A stretch of 6,662 nucleotides of DNA from Thermoplasmata archaeon (GTDB taxonomy: Archaea; Thermoplasmatota; Penumbrarchaeia; Penumbrarchaeales; EX4484-36), in the NCBI GenBank assembly GCA_021160765.1, contig JAGHBW010000142.1, positions 1 through 6,662 of the forward strand, in the 5' to 3' direction. The notes beneath the pieces are model-generated. The model saw only the letters and a list, made by a program, of their open reading frames with translations, was not told the origin of the DNA and did not search any database. Made by a program: the position numbers and the translations under genes. This document shows, piece by piece, positions 6,631-6,662 of the stretch (the first letter of the stretch is position 1; every line of letters starts with the position of its first letter).

Positions 6631-6662
6631 AATACCGGCACCCCCACCACCCCCTCCCTGAA
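6631..6662. other. Short tail after the surface protein gene, no feature identified
   Basis: The 32 bases after the TGA are C-rich (ACCCCCTCCC-like) with no T-run, hairpin or start codon that I can support. They could be the 3' end of a leftward neighbour or plain intergenic DNA. Confidence 0.4.

Noticed and set aside
6631..6662. Terminator after the surface-protein gene
   Set aside because: There is no T-run or stable inverted repeat in the 32 bases available.

Overview
The window looks like a piece of chromosome from an uncultured euryarchaeon, most likely in or near the Thermoplasmatota. Three things point to this. One gene is a homologue of archaeal O-phosphoseryl-tRNA synthetase (SepRS). 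The spacer contains archaeal BRE/TATA-like promoter elements. A large secreted protein combines tandem Ig/cadherin-like domains, a PKD domain, Ca-binding DxDxDG repeats, a C-terminal membrane anchor and a GGYPPE-repeat acidic tail, an arrangement I associate with uncultured Thermoplasmata. The phylum assignment is inference; no rRNA or marker gene is present.

Bases 1-2972 carry a leftward two-gene unit. The upstream gene (2972-1428) encodes a 514-residue class IIc aminoacyl-tRNA synthetase of the SepRS family. Its stop overlaps the GTG start of the next gene (GTGA), so the two are probably translationally coupled. The second gene (1431 to beyond base 1) is a DHH-family RecJ single-strand exonuclease. 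All of its catalytic motifs are present, and only its C-terminal part is lost at the window edge.

Bases 2973-3183 form a roughly 210-bp divergent promoter region with one TATA-like element for each direction.

Bases 3184-6630 encode one rightward surface protein of about 1148 residues. In order it has a signal peptide, a GNDDP repeat, one clear and one possible PPC-like beta domain, four tandem cadherin/Ig-like repeats joined by NDPP-type linkers, a PKD domain, three Ca-binding loops, a transmembrane helix and a long acidic, Pro-rich cytoplasmic tail. It is unrelated in function to the leftward pair and shares only the promoter region. The last 32 bases hold nothing I can identify.

The most interesting item is the synthetase. 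Its overall fold and C-terminal domain match SepRS closely, but by my recalled alignment several residues that bind phosphoserine in canonical SepRS are replaced, and a motif-3 glycine is replaced by glutamate. It may be a SepRS paralogue with a different substrate, or one with no charging activity.
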